The notes beneath the pieces were generated by a model that saw only the letters and a list, made by a program, of their open reading frames with translations, ran no database searches and had not been told where the DNA came from. A stretch of 64,000 bases of DNA from contig OU015533.1 of NCBI GenBank assembly GCA_907165065.1, forward strand, positions 26,614,578-26,678,577, written 5' to 3'. This DNA is from Caprimulgus europaeus (lineage: Eukaryota > Chordata > Aves > Caprimulgiformes > Caprimulgidae). A program made the position numbers and the translations under genes. Of this stretch, positions 47,700 through 60,545 are shown one piece after another. Within the stretch, counting starts at the first letter, position 1, and every line of letters starts with the position of its first letter.

Positions 47700-48199
47700 A
47701 AAATCTGAAAACTTCCTGATTTGTGTTCATCAATAATTAAAAGCCCATCAGCAATACTCAGAGGGAGCTTGCATTGCACTTCTGAGCAGCCAGTTAGTAA
47801 TGTACGGTGGAGAGATCCTCTTTTTCAAATCCCAGGGCTCCAGGCCATGCAGGGCTAGTATTGCATTTTCAATTAGCTTCTGAGTGAATGCTTGGCATAC
47901 GTAGAAGTGAACTGGTACACAATTAGCTTATTGTTCCTTTCAGCTTTGTGCTGAGAGGATCTGAAGGACTGCAAAAGAGAGGGGAGAGGGAGAAGAAAAT
48001 AAAATAGCCAAGCCAGTGGCATCTCCGTGGATGTGGAATACGGGAGTTGCTGGACTCACGCAGATTCCCCTGCTAGGTTGGGCGTTACAGCTGTTACCGA
48101 GGAGCCCTCAGCCTGGCTGTGGGGAGAGTGCCTGGGGAGAGGCACAGACAGACTTTCAAGCTCAGGCTCTTCTCTCATCTGACTCGCCTCAGCATCACG
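47700..48199 (+). promoter_or_regulatory. PPP1R1C: Putative PPP1R1C promoter and 5' UTR
   Basis: This segment lies immediately upstream of the PPP1R1C start codon. It contains caataattaa (47731) and two copies of aattagctt (47871 and 47921), homeodomain-type TAAT sites. Purine-rich gagagggg sequence follows at about 47975-47995, then a GC-richer stretch up to the ATG. No clear TATA box was seen, so the start site is not fixed. A pyrimidine tract ending cctcag at 48192 could alternatively be a splice acceptor from an upstream noncoding exon. Confidence 0.45.
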
Positions 48200-48280
48200 A
48201 TGGAACCCAACAGTCCTAAAAAAATACAGTTTGCTGTGCCACTGTTTCAGAGTCAAATAGATCCCGAAGCAGCTGAGCAG
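48200..48280 (+). CDS. PPP1R1C: PPP1R1C coding exon 1
   Basis: Starts at ATG 48200 (tcacgATGG, a G at +4 but C at -3) and ends at cag|gtaagg. Its 27 codons include the KIQF PP1-docking motif. The start is fixed by identity with the family N-terminus MEPNSPKKIQF. Confidence 0.95.
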
Positions 48281-50609
48281 GTAAGGAAGATGGGTTTCTT
48301 TGGGTGTTTTGGGGGAATGGGGTAGGAACTGGGGCAAGATGTGGGGTGGGAACAGGTAACAATTGTGGCCTAAATGCTTTTCTGACTTATATAAGTGTAA
48401 CTATAGTTTAAATGCTCTGGAGGTTATAGCGATGTCTGGATACACCCAAAGAGGGAGGAGGATATGTCCTCTAGCCAGACGAAGGCTTCTTTACCTTGAG
48501 TGGGTTTATTTAGTATATATTTGTTGTGCCTTTTCTGTAATGGGCCTTGCACCCTAGTACATACATTTCACATGAATACACATTCTTAAAAAATCCACTA
48601 AAGTATATTATTTGTACATAAGAGAAAATATGAAGCTGGTAATAGGTAACTAATGGAAATATTGTGCAGAAGACAGCTTATTTGCCATTCATTTTAACAT
48701 GAGAAAATACGAGTTATGTTTTGCACAATAGTTATCACTTTGGTTACCTCCTGTATTTCTCATAATTTTTATACAGTCTTCTTTATGTAATTGTTAAAGT
48801 GTTTTTTATATTCGAAAAATACATATGTGTAGAAATATGCCTGACTTATGTCTGTGTTGGAATTGTGTGTGTGCTATTTTAGGTTTTGACTCACTCCCAA
48901 AACATACACACACATATAATATATATAGCAATACGGATGTCTAAGGAGGAGAAGATATCTATTATTGTATACAGATATGCATAGATGTGCATAAAGAAGG
49001 ACACAGGGAATCTTATGAGAAAAGCTGGATAAATCATAACTAGGTGACCCAGTATATTTATCTCAGTGCAAGTCCTTCTTGACGTTTGCTTCTATTTTGG
49101 TAAGTCTAGTTTTAGATGATACCAGTGGAATATTATAACCTTGACAGTTCTATGCCATTAGCTATATAATCATTTGCACCTTTAGGACAGGTGTCTGGTT
49201 TCCTGAATATTCTGATGTCGTGTGTCTTAGAAAGCAGCTGCCTTTGCCAGAAAGTAATGAGTTGTGACCACTGAACGACGAAATGCTAGATGGGTGCAGG
49301 GGAGAATCTCTGCGGGTCTTCGTTTTGTCCATGGGTACTTCTGAGCTGCAAGATGTCCATACTTTATGGAACAGTCCTTCAATGAATTTGAGCAGGATGT
49401 GATCTGATATTTTTCTGAAATCTGTGAGAACCATAGGATTAGGGTATCCTGGAATTCCCCTGGCTTTTGAAATGCTCTGGCCCAAATTCTGCCCAGTATT
49501 TACAGACAGTCCTTTTATTATGTTGTGAGTTTAGTTCCAAGTGCTATACAGTTTCATTGTGGGTGTGTGATGAAATTAAAGTAGTAAATTCTGCTGTCAG
49601 CTGCAGTTACGCTAATCTGGAATAAACCCATTAACTCTGATGATATGATTTTCCATTTACACCTCTGAAAGCAAAATTTGAACCCAGCTAAATACAGATG
49701 TTGGCTCAGCAGCTAAGAAAGAACAAATGCACTGTCATTGAGGTTTTGTGTCATAATGGTTTCTAGCTTAAATACTCTCGGTCCCACTCTTAAATTCAAT
49801 AGACTATCAATAGCCTGGAGGCTTTGATGAAGCAACACAAAGCTTTCAATGTAAATAAATGCATTATAGGAAGGTAGTCCAGTATCATGCAGTTCAATCA
49901 GTGTTAATTAAACAAAAGTACTGAGTAAGTTCTGAATAAGAAGAATTACATACAATTCAAGATTATATATTGATATGTAAAGATCTGTTGTATAGTGTTC
50001 TTTGAAAATATTATTTTGAAATTCTTAAATATTGTTTTTCTTTAGTTAAATAACAGTAGTAACACCTCTGGCCACAGTTTAGAAATATAAATTCATTGGA
50101 AGGCATAGATGCAATACCAGCTCTCAAGTGCACTTGCAATTCCTTGTGAGAGCTATGAAAGTACTAGGTATTTGCACATAAGCTCACAAACTGATGCAAT
50201 TATTTTACTGAAGCAAAACTAAACATCAATATTTTAAGATATGACTGATACATGTCAGCAACACATGTCCAAAATATTATTTAAGATTATTACAAATCCT
50301 TAAGGTATTTTGGAAAGCTCTCCCCTGTGCCTTTGCTTTCCATGTACAAGCAGCAGCATGACCCTGATCATTGTCAGACCAGACAAGCAGTCAGTAAGAC
50401 AGTGACATACTGCTGTTCTTTAAATATTTTCTTTTTAAATTTTGCCTGGTCTATAGTCAGGAGTGCACCAGATGGATATTTTGCTTTGCTTCGGGTGCAG
50501 GGCAGTTGGTGGACCCTAATGATTCTCCTTGGTTTATGCATGTTACAGATCAGGAAAAGAAGGCCTACACCAGCATCGCTCGTCATCATGAATGAACACG
50601 TGCCCCCAG
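48200..50609 (+). CDS. PPP1R1C: PPP1R1C (IPP5), protein phosphatase 1 inhibitor; first two coding exons, 3' partial
   Basis: Seen: exons 48200-48280 and 50549-50609 join in phase to MEPNSPKKIQFAVPLFQSQI, DPEAAEQ, then IRKRRPTPASLVIMNEHVPP and the first base of the next codon. Known: PPP1R1C belongs to the inhibitor-1/DARPP-32 family. KIQF (residues 8-11) is the RVxF-class PP1 docking motif. RRPT places Thr34 at the position of the PKA-controlled Thr of DARPP-32 and inhibitor-1. Human PPP1R1C is about 109 residues, so about 60 remain beyond the window; no third exon was found up to 64000. The KIQF-to-RRPTPASLV arrangement fits PPP1R1C better than PPP1R1A (KIQFTVPLLEPH type) or PPP1R1B. Inference: acts in the cytosol as a PP1 inhibitor. 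Confidence 0.95.
48281..50548 (+). other. PPP1R1C intron 1
   Basis: An intron of 2.27 kb, AT-rich, with a short acacac/atatat stretch near 48904-48928. No other element was recognised. Confidence 0.88.
50549..50609 (+). CDS. PPP1R1C: PPP1R1C coding exon 2
   Basis: A 61-nt exon between tgttacag and gtaagt. It encodes IRKRRPTPASLVIMNEHVPP plus the first base of the next codon. RRPT supplies the PKA consensus and Thr34. Human has ILNEHNPPE where this has IMNEHVPP. Confidence 0.96.
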
Positions 50610-53600
50610 GTAAGTGCTAACATACCTTCTAAACCATTGAACTTGTATACACAAGATTGTCTGTAAATTAACCTGGTTTTAAAATCCAGCATTAATTTCA
50701 TAGCACTACATATCAAATAGTGGGTCTTATAGCAGTTTGGAGGAAACCCCATGAATACATGGAACTCTTGGCCTGATACAAGCCCTTCCATCTACAGACC
50801 TTTTCTTCCCCTGGGTGGATACTCTGGAGATCCATGAAGTCCTAATCTTGGTTTTCTGATCTCTAGAGATACCAGAGTTGCTCCAGGGTTAATTCAACAA
50901 AGTGAATTGCTTCTTTAAAAAGGGTTGTTTTCTAGCTTTCTGATGAAACTTATGATGTCTATTTTCATTATTCCTTTTCAACTGCGAATACATTATCTTC
51001 ATCCAAGACTTCTCCCAGATGATTTTGCATGGGGTGGGATGATCTGAGATTGCAACATACTTTGTCACATAAATGTGACTTCAGAAAGGCTCCTGAATAA
51101 CTGTTTAGGGACTATTATAAGCAAAAACGGATTGCAGGAAAAAGTCCTCAAGACATAATCCCTTTGAAACACACCACCTACTTTATATCAAACTTTTCTT
51201 TTTCACAGTACTCTACTACATTTTTTCCCACCTTATCTCTTCGTCACTCAAATCTTTTTTTAGAGACAGTTCAGGCTTTTTCTTTCTCACTGATGGATCT
51301 CTTAGGTCATTACTGCGTGAACTGGCACCTCAGAACAAAACCATCTTAACTCTGTTAGGAACTCCACTTACTGCACTGTGCTGAGGGTCTTCACTCAGAA
51401 AGTGCAAACAGAGCCCTGCTCATGGGGGTGAGATCATTGCAGCACATAGATTAGGGAGGTTCAAGCGCACCATATGGCTATGGTTATGTTCTTTTGACAC
51501 TGGGAGTGACCCATGAAGAGCTAACACCAATCCCAGTTGGGAGAGTAGCTTTCTGACCTGAATTTCAGGAATTTCATCTCTCAGTAAAGGTGCATGAAAG
51601 ATCTGCCTTAGACCATCTTTCCTTACCTTAATGGGATCTACAGTGTCTGTGTTGCTAGGACTTAATTTAGAGAAAATTCACCTTGACTGTTAATCTCTTT
51701 TGCAATCCACTTTGTACACTTTGTACCGTCATGTTTCCTTTTATAAACAGATACTTGGTACAGTACCAAATCAAAACCAAACAGAGAATAAGGACTCATT
51801 TTAATTTACCGGAAATTTTCCTCTGAACAAAGTGGTACATGTCTGTTATCTCCTTTCCTGCAATGTTCATAGTAAATCTTTAAATAAATAATTTTTATTA
51901 TGAGTCAGGATTGCTCCAAGTATCAGTAAACTTCCATATAAACCCAAGAGCTGTATATTCACCTTCTTCACTTATTTATATTTATTCATTTAGATATCAC
52001 CTCTTACTAGATACTGGGGACTAATATCAATGAAGGCATTCTTGATTAAATTACAATCTTGCCATGTTTTTTAATTTTCCGTAAACTTAGACAAAAATAA
52101 AAACTTTAAAAGCACCTTACCATGTAGTTTATGCATGAGTATGCGCGTGCATATTTCCTTATGGTATGCTTGGTATGGGCAAGCGTTTTGAACAGGGTGT
52201 GCACAGGTAGCTGTGTAAACCTGCTGAATACAAAGACTGCAAAGACAAATTGGAAAGGTAGACAATAGCTTTACAATGGAAGTATAAATAGTAAAAAGTT
52301 CCTTATGGGCTTGATCTTGCAAGGTGCTGTGCAGTTTCTGAAATTATTGTATACCTTCAACTTTCAGAGGAGTCAGCTAGTCCTAGGGGCTCTTAACAGC
52401 TTGCCAATTAAACTCCAAATGCTGGTCTCTTACTGGACTTTGAATAGAATTCAGTGGGCTGCTGAATAACATTTTGTCTCCAAAAATGTTAAATTCACCA
52501 CGTTTATTGTGAATAAAATAATAATAGTAAGGGTGTGAACTTGAAAGTCCAGCAAATTGCTTCAGCAGCATGATTCCTGAGGTCAGCAGGGAAACTGAGC
52601 AGCAGAGAATTTAAGTGATACGGTCAACGTGACCTACTAAATTAGAGCTGGGCTAGACCAGAATCCTGTCTCTTGAATTTTACCCAGTGGAGTACTCCAA
52701 TTCCCTCATTAGGAGCAAACAACTAGTGAAGGATATGCTTCCAAGGGTTTAAAATGTGTGTTCTAATGCAATTCTAAATGTTTGGATGCCCCTGTAAAGT
52801 TTATTCAAATTATCTAAACTTCTTTTATTTTGAAAAACAAAGACAGACATTTTCTAAGAATCAGATTTTTCTATAGCCTTCTTTTGCAGCTGCTTCTGAT
52901 TGCAGCAGGAAAAAAACAGCATTTTTGTGGTATTCTGGTGTTCTGGATGCAGACCCATCTGGAAACCAGAAGGCAGTAAAATCTGTTTGGACATTTCAGA
53001 ACTTTATAATAAATTCAGTTTGAGTTTTGCCATACAAAGATCTAAAATAGTTATTTTACTCTAAGTCTTCTCATCCGTCCTTGATGTCAACTACAGCTTT
53101 GACAGGAATCTGTCTTCACTGATTTAGATCAGGTCCATTGTGCTATAAAGTGAAGATGGAATATCTACTAAGGCTAAGTCATATTAAACCAATGACAGCT
53201 ACTCAAAAACTGTAAGAAGAGTCTGCTTGGCTTCCTTGCTTCCAAGGAGACTGTAAGAGCTAGACCACACTAAATGATTTAAAGACAGGTGGTTGGTGTA
53301 ACCTGGACTAACATCCAGCCTTTAGTATCATTTACTGGTGCATTTTCTCCTATTCACTCTGGTTGGCATCATATATAAGTGCAATCAAAGTCAACAGAAA
53401 AGAAATTTGAATTGCACCAGCAACAATGATTGCAGTGGACAACACAGGCTTGTGAAGCAACACAGCAATGAATAAACCCTCACCTCTTTCTGTAAGTGCT
53501 CTGTGAAGTGCTCTAAGATGGGTTATGTCACACTGAACAGGGAAGCTAGCACTAGAAAATTGAGACTTGAGCTATGAAGTTACTTAACTCTGTCATGCAT

Positions 53601-55111
53601 CATTGCCATCAATGGACATATATTTTGTGAGCATCTGATATTTGATTTCATAATACCTAATAAGTTTTACTTTTATTCGAAATTGCAGGATTCTTTTAGT
53701 ATCTGTGAAAGCAAAACCAAATATTAGTGGACAGAACTACAAAGCCATGCAGCATCTCATTCCATGTAAGGTTCCTGTATGTCTTACTGGGATAACCCAT
53801 TCCTATCCTGTTATAGCCACAACTGCTCCATGTCTGTATTTTAAAAAGGAACATAAGCAGAAGAGCTTAATCCAAAAATTGTTAAGGCTCTCCTGCTTCC
53901 TCTTTTTCTTGCAATATCATTGGAGCCACCAAAAACTGAAAATCATCATACCCTGAAAGCGACCTTTTCTGCACTGCCATAATATACACACAACGTCCCA
54001 TCTCCTTACCAAGCGCAGCAGAATATATATGAAAATCAATTCTTATTATCTGAAATAAAAGTCTAACCACGCTTTAAACTAACAGAGTATTGTACTGTGA
54101 CAACTCAGGAGAAAACTGGTGGCAATGTAGAGAAGTGACAGTTGAGGGAGGAAAACATGTAAAACATGTCAGACCACAACTCAGGTTTAATGCCATTAGG
54201 GCTCGCTTTGATCAGAAAACAATACCAGCATTCCTGTATGGCCTGGCTTTGTCAAAGAGCCAACACAACATCAAACAGTCTGGCTGGCAAAGGCTGTTCA
54301 ACTTGTGTCAAAGTGTTCGGTCTTCTTGAAGCATTAGGATATGGATAAACATTAGGATAAACTTCTGCATTTCTGAACTCTGGTTGTATTTGCTGTTTCC
54401 AACTCTCCTTTCTACTCAGTTGCATGTTTTGGCTTCCTTGCTTGTAGTGTAAATGTTACTTGGTGTTTGGAAATAAGGAAAACATAGCAACATGTTTTGA
54501 TAATTCTTCTCAAAAGCTGCTTTTTTGTATTGTGCAAATCTGATTTCAAGGCAGAAAATTTACAATATTATCATTGTAAAAGCAATATAAAACATATCTT
54601 CCAAGTACAACTCAGTACATCTGAGTTTTCTGAAGGCTGGAAATCATAACTTGAAAATAAGCAAGCTGTACTTGTCTCCAAACAAGGAACTCGCTTGTCT
54701 TTGGGCATTAGTACTTTTTCTGTCTTGTTCCCAGTTGCTTTTCTGTTGTCCAGACAGGGGTTCACAGCTCTCAGCTCACTGCCAATTACCCAGAGGTCTG
54801 CTGAGATGCCTCAGGAGCAGCCTCAATATTTAGTGCAGTAGCAAACACCACAGCCAGATGGGCAGTGGGAGGAAAAACTGTCCTTATACCTGTGGCAATC
54901 CCATGACAACCCCAAGTCGATTAGGTTTTTCATGATAAATTGATTCTAGACACCCCTGGGCTTTCCTCATACAATAAATCTCATTACCACATATAGATGT
55001 GCTTTTCTGATGATGCAAACTCTACCAGCACATCTTTGAGGGGATAAATGCAATATGCTCTACCCAACATTATTGTTTGTGACTAATATTTGTTAGATTA
55101 TGCTTCTAGGT

Positions 55112-55225
55112 GAATCATAGAATCGTTTTGGTTGGAAAAGACCTTTAAGATCATTGAGTCCAACCATAAACCTAACACTGTCAAGTACACCACTAAACCA
55201 TGTCTCTAAGCACCACATCTGTGTG
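55112..55225 (-). mobile_element. CR1 LINE 3' end fragment
   Basis: gaatcatagaatcgttttgg, ttggaaaagacctttaagat, cattgagtccaaccataaac and ccactaaaccatgtctctaa follow the complement of the avian CR1 3' end, including the ATTCTATGATTC terminal repeat at the left edge. Severely 5'-truncated and inactive. Confidence 0.93.
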
Positions 55226-55665
55226 GTGCTTATGTGTTAAATCTGTTTGTTTTACTTCTAATGGTCACATTTTGTTTTCTCCCAAGATAAAATAAACTGG
55301 GATCAAAAAAGACCTACTGGGTAGGAGGCAGCTGTTTCTGGGCGTTGTAAAGCAGTCCTGCTATACTTTCTCAGGCAAAAGTCTCATTAAATCTTGAAGC
55401 AGCAGAGAACTCTTGGTCTCGCAGTTCATGAAAACTGATATGTTTTTCAAAAGCTTGAGATTCTGGTAGGACATACTGCTTGCTTTGGTTCAGGAAAGAG
55501 AAAATGCATAAGCCAAATAGCAGCTGTTTCCAATTGCAAGTTTGGGCTTCTAATGTGGTAATAAAGCATTCACAAAAGCAGTACATTAATAAAAACTGTC
55601 ATTAACTGTGGGGTATTTTGTCAAAATAGTTGGCCTTTCTATAAGCTAAATGTGGATACGATTTC

Positions 55666-55765
55666 TCACAGAATCACAGAATGGTGATGTTTGGAAGGGA
55701 CCTCAGGAGATCATCTAGTCCAATCCCCCTGTCAAAGCAGGTTCCCTGCACCAGGTTGCACAGGA
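55666..55765 (-). mobile_element. CR1 LINE 3' end fragment
   Basis: tcacagaatcacagaatggt, gggacctcaggagatcatct, agtccaatccccctgtcaaa and ccctgcaccaggttgcacag match the complement of another avian CR1 subfamily tail. It lies about 440 bp from the previous copy and in the same orientation, but its sequence differs, so it was probably a separate insertion. Confidence 0.92.
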
Positions 55766-56460
55766 GAACATTTAAATGTGCTGTCTGTTTTTATTTCAGT
55801 CTAGGAGTTCATGCAGGTATGACGATAAGCAATGAAAAAGATTTTTGTCCCCTCCCACCGAAGGACCAGTACAGCTCAATGTATGTTACCAATGGCACCA
55901 GGAAGCTCAGAGATCAGGTACTGATGGTCAGAGCAGTGAGGACCTATGAGTTCTTTAGGCCTGTGCTGGAAAGGACTATCTGACACAGTGAAAGACTGAA
56001 AGACATGAAACAAACTTTGTATAAGACCTGACAGGTGATAGGGATTCCAGAACAGAAAGTAAAATGTCTGTGCTTGAAAATATCTTGCTGTTTGCAGGCT
56101 GATGTGTGCCTGCAAATGTTCAGTTGCAAACCAAATCCCTTTTTCTTACCTGTGTACACTATGCTCAGATGTTCTTCATTTTGGGTTACTTTGAACTTAC
56201 TCTGCAGTTTAGGCTCACAGAAGCCCCTGGGACAAGCCACACCATAACATATGCAATGTGAGTAAAGAATCCATGATCTGATCCATGAAAATAAAAATAA
56301 AAGCTCAAGGAATTAAAAAAAAAAAAAGAAAAAGAGAAAAGACAGGAAACTCTAACTGAGCTGGCTTTAGTGCAGCCCAGAAGCGACAGCTCACAGGATC
56401 CAAACAGAAGCAACGATTTTTTTTTTTTCTTTTAAAAAAGCTTTCCTTGGTATCTGATCC

Positions 56461-56481
56461 ATTAAAATGCTCCATTTTAAT
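56461..56481. repeat. Perfect 9-bp inverted repeat with 3-nt loop
   Basis: attaaaatg-ctc-cattttaat. The arms are exact reverse complements. It sits between an upstream T run and intronic sequence; no role is evident. Confidence 0.9.
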
Positions 56482-58220
56482 GAGAGGATGAGGATTTTAT
56501 ATGTTCTCATCATCACCTGCCAAAAGAGCTGTCATGCTCCCTGTAGTATGGTAAAGACAGCAAGCTGCAGGACTGAGTTGGTTGGGATGCACCAGGCACT
56601 GCTGTGCCTCAATTGAAAGGTATCACTAAAGCAGCCAGGTGCCTTTTCTCTATTCTTTGAGGTCATTAACATATTAACTCTCAAATATAAAAATTCCCTG
56701 GGAACATTTCACTCATTGTGTAAAACACTTAGTGTGAAACAGTAGGAAATACGTACTTATTTCATATAGTGCCCGAGTCTGGACTGTTGCTTTAGTCAAT
56801 AACTAATGCTTCAGTAAGGAGAAGAGTCTGAAAACTACTCAGAGAAAGGCAAAACAAAAAGGTGTTGCATATGTTCTGGTCAAAATTCACTTACTTAACC
56901 TGATTTTTCACATTTATTTATATCCATGCTTCCTTCATTTCCATTGTTTAATGACAATTACATAGGTATGTTTTACATGACACATAGCCCATATGAGCTT
57001 GGTTGCCTCTGCCAACTACAGTCTAGTTGGCTGAAGTGAGTATATTTAGTCAAAACAAGAATGAGCCCCTCTCATTCACAGAGCCTGCCTTCCCTCTGGA
57101 GGAAGGGACAGCGTGGAATGCAAACACCAGCTGAGAAAGCTCTGGTCTGTGGAAAGGCCTGGGCCAGCCTGGCAGACTTGATATAGAGGTTGGATATGCG
57201 CATCCGGACTCAGATTTCTGGCCTAGATCAGAGAAGTGGTGCAGCTGAGCGGACGTAAAGCCAAACAAATGGGATTTACTTGCTTCGGGTTTGGGTGGAA
57301 TTGCATTTATCCATTTCTCACATTCCAGCTTTAAATCCGCAACTCGTGATTTGGCATACTTTTTTGTTTATCAGTGCAGCCAAGCCCCTAATGTGTACTG
57401 TGACCTTACTTGTTCCTCCTGCTCCCTGCCTCCTGTTGGTTTTGTGTTTGAAGGGTCAGCGTCCATGGAACTATCTGAAAGTGACGGAGGTATTTTTAGA
57501 GTTGAACTTTGTACTCTTCATCCGTTTTCCTCATTCCTTATACACAAGCACCATAGAAACAGCCTTCTTCCACCCCAGCAGATTATTTGCAAATCATCTT
57601 GAATATATATGGCTTCATGTTACAGATCTCCAGCTGCTTTATTATTCAGTGTCAGGACTGATAAGCTGTCTGACTGTTTACCTCTGTTACCACCTTTGTG
57701 TGTGTTGATGTGACAAAGAGGTGTGCCTTGGGTAGAGAAAAGCAGTGTGCACAGCTACCTAACCTGATGAGGAAGTTAGCTGGACAGCTTCTAACTTTAT
57801 TGCATTCATAAGGCTTAATATTTTGCTAGAGGAACCTGAACAGATGTGCACTGTGCCAAATACTTATACAACTCCTACAGTTCAATTTGGTGAGAGCTCT
57901 GAGTAAATGGTGAGTTTTTCTATTAGAAAAATGCCTAAGTGTAGTTTACTTCTTATAGTCAAAGGACTTAAACTATATGTAATATAGCTACATTGGGAGG
58001 TCAGTGGCATTTAAAAATTTTGGATCAAAATATGTCCAGTTTAGCCTGGAGCAAACACTCCGTATGTTAAGTGTTTTTTTAGAATGATAAAAAATTTTAG
58101 AGAATATTTCAGATGGAGTCCATTTAAACAACATAAGACAAAAGGTTTTGAATAGGAATATCAAATCAGTTTAGTTTGAGATTATGTTTAAATTATACTT
58201 CAATAATGTGATAATACTGA

Positions 58221-58237
58221 TTTATTTATTTATTTAT
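58221..58237. repeat. (TTTA)n microsatellite
   Basis: About four tandem ttta units inside PPP1R1C intron 2. Confidence 0.9.
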
Positions 58238-60299
58238 TACATCAGGTGGTAAACTAAAATCCATTAATAAATGTTGCAGCCTTGATGAGGGAAAAAAAAA
58301 TCAACACAGGGTTTGTCTGACCTCTACTATTTAGTACTTAATGCAGCACTCATTTACCATGCTGACATGTGTAGAATAAATAGATAATGCAGACAGATGA
58401 GAGAGAATCCAGCTTTTAGCACTAACCTCATTATGTTCAGAATATTGAGGAGAGGTTTCACTTAAAGCATCAATCAAGATAGTCCCATTTATTGAGCTTT
58501 CAGAGACAAAATTTAACTCTTTATGTGGAGTAACGGAAGTGAAAAATTCACTTCAAAATCCACTGAAAGTGGGAATTTAATAAATCTGAAACAAAAGCTG
58601 GCAGAGACTCTAAACAAAATGAAGCTATCAATCACAAAAGTTTTTGCCAACTACACGAGGCTGGGCTGCAGGACTTCTGAGAGAGTACAGGGAGGTGTAG
58701 AGCTTTTCCTGTGAGTCCAAGATCTCTGTGTCACCAGCTGGTGGAAATGAGATCAGCTGGACCAGACACATCTCTTTTTATAGTAATCAAAGCAGTTCTA
58801 GAGAAGAATTAAACTACATGTCTACTGGAAGGAGCTCTATTTTCCACTCCTCCCCCTCAAAATCCTATTCATGTGTCTTTATTTAAAATAATGACTTCTA
58901 ATATTTTTCTCAAAGGGCTTTACTGGGAGATTGAGATAATATCGTAGTAGCAGACTGAAGCACAGTTATATGCTCACTCTTTGTTCATGTTTTTCCTGGG
59001 ATACCTGGAGTGCAGAAGTACCACAGAGAAATAATGTCTTGGCATTACTCATCTTGTGGAACCAAAAAGCGCTTAGAGTTAGCAGTGCTAAGTAGACGAA
59101 TGTGCATTTTAAAGGTTGTGTTTTTCACCTGAGGTTATGTTGTTCATTCTGATGAGACAAGCAGAGAAGAGTCACACAGGGCAGAACATGAGCTTGAGTG
59201 AGGTAGATGGAAAGGTCAATAAAGCAGTGAGTTTTATTGCATCCTACAGTACCGCTTATCCTGGTACCTACACACCCCATAACCTCAACATTTCAGCACC
59301 AAGCCTCCACTGCTCAGAAAAGAGAAAGGCATGTGCTGACAGTATTCCCTTTAAGATATTCTGAAGTTCCCTTCCACAACTGTTCTCAGAGTGGCAGAAA
59401 GCAAAAAAGATCTGGATGAACCTTTCCTGCTCTTTCGTTGACCACCACCAACCAGTAATATCTCCGCAGTCAGCCACTGTGTAGCTGCAGCCCTTGCTCC
59501 ACCTTCTCCAAGTTCTGTTAGGATCTGGAGGACAGCCACAGAATCACAGAGCAATTTAACTTACAAGCTCAGCCAGTCTGAATGCAATGTCTGTATTACT
59601 AAGTGCAATTTTATAACCTTTTCTCTTTGAAGTGGAATTGTACTGATGAATTAAAAAGTTTTTGGGGACGAGGGGCTGGGCCAAAAAAAGAATTTTCCCT
59701 TTAAAGAATTGTGATCCAGAAGATTTTTTTTATCCAGATCAACATTAGGTTTTTACTGTCTGTTTTTGAAATACAGTAAGTGACAGCAGGACTGTAATTG
59801 TTTACAAATATGCTTTCAAGCCTCCTAAAATGCTGATCCTCATGTATGACTTAGGTCTTAATATGTACAACATATCCCATAGAAGGGTGTGGAACAACTC
59901 ATTCAACGGGACTCACAGTGATGTGTTTCTGATTGTGACAATACGAATGGAGATACATAAAGCAAAACCTGGGGTCCCCTCTGCCTCTGGTATGTAGTGT
60001 GGTTAGTAGAAATTCTGAAAAATGCCTTCAGAAATTACAGCTGACTTAGTCTGAGTTGATGATTGCCCTGTCCTTACCATCCCACCTAGTTGTGCTGATT
60101 GTGAGAATAAGATGATGGAACCTCACTTTGCTGACTCTTTGAAAGCTTAGAAAACCAAACAATGGATTTACAAACCTGGTATTTGCATCTTCTTTTTGTA
60201 CAAAGGATTGTAAGCTCCAAGAAGTACTATTATTAGTAGCTCTTTTGATTAATACATAAGATGATATATGTATGTGCTATAAGTAAATTTGACTCAAAG

Positions 60300-60545
60300 T
60301 CCAATAATAAATTTAAAAGTAATTTACTGAGTAGGAATAGGCGAGCAAAAGCAGCGCTGGGCAGCCGGGGAGTCTCCACTCCACCAACGGCTCGCAAATT
60401 AGGTAGGCACAGCAGTCCCTTTTTATCTTGGCTCTTCTTGGGGGTTGCACCCTCTTTGCTCATAGCAAAAATGCTTCAGTTGTCGTCGACGCCCTCCGGA
60501 TATGTGAGGAGCTTTATGGCTTTATGCATGGGCACTCTAACCACA
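60300..60545 (+). mobile_element. Possible LTR-derived fragment (R/U5-like)
   Basis: An isolated, CpG-bearing segment in CpG-poor surroundings. AATAAA (about 60305) precedes aggcgagcaaaagcagcgct, gggcagccggggagtctcca and ccaacggctcgca. Its outer gcgagc and gctcgc are complementary, as in the R-region stem of some avian endogenous retrovirus LTRs. No retroviral coding sequence or clear TG...CA ends were seen, so the assignment rests on style of sequence only. Confidence 0.33.

Larger units (their letters stand above)
39416..47700. other. Intergenic region between ITPRID2 and PPP1R1C
   Basis: About 8.3 kb. It holds a CpG-dense patch (about 39960-40230), an old CR1/L3-like fragment (42905-43260, minus) and a CR1 tail (46890-47030, plus). 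Several 60-133 codon frames exist, none with a recognisable domain, splice structure or paired poly(A) signal. No gene is called. Confidence 0.8.

Noticed and set aside
59200-59290. YTAYPGTYTP-like translation considered as PPP1R1C exon 3 (SVYTPP motif)
   Set aside because: Flanking residues do not match the family, the expected ELQNASPKQRKQ stretch is absent and there is no suitable acceptor in phase.
59535-59600. cacagaatcacagagcaattt, resembling a CR1 3' end
   Set aside because: Only the terminal cacagaatcacagag matches; the following sequence does not continue into a CR1 tail, so the evidence is too thin for a call.
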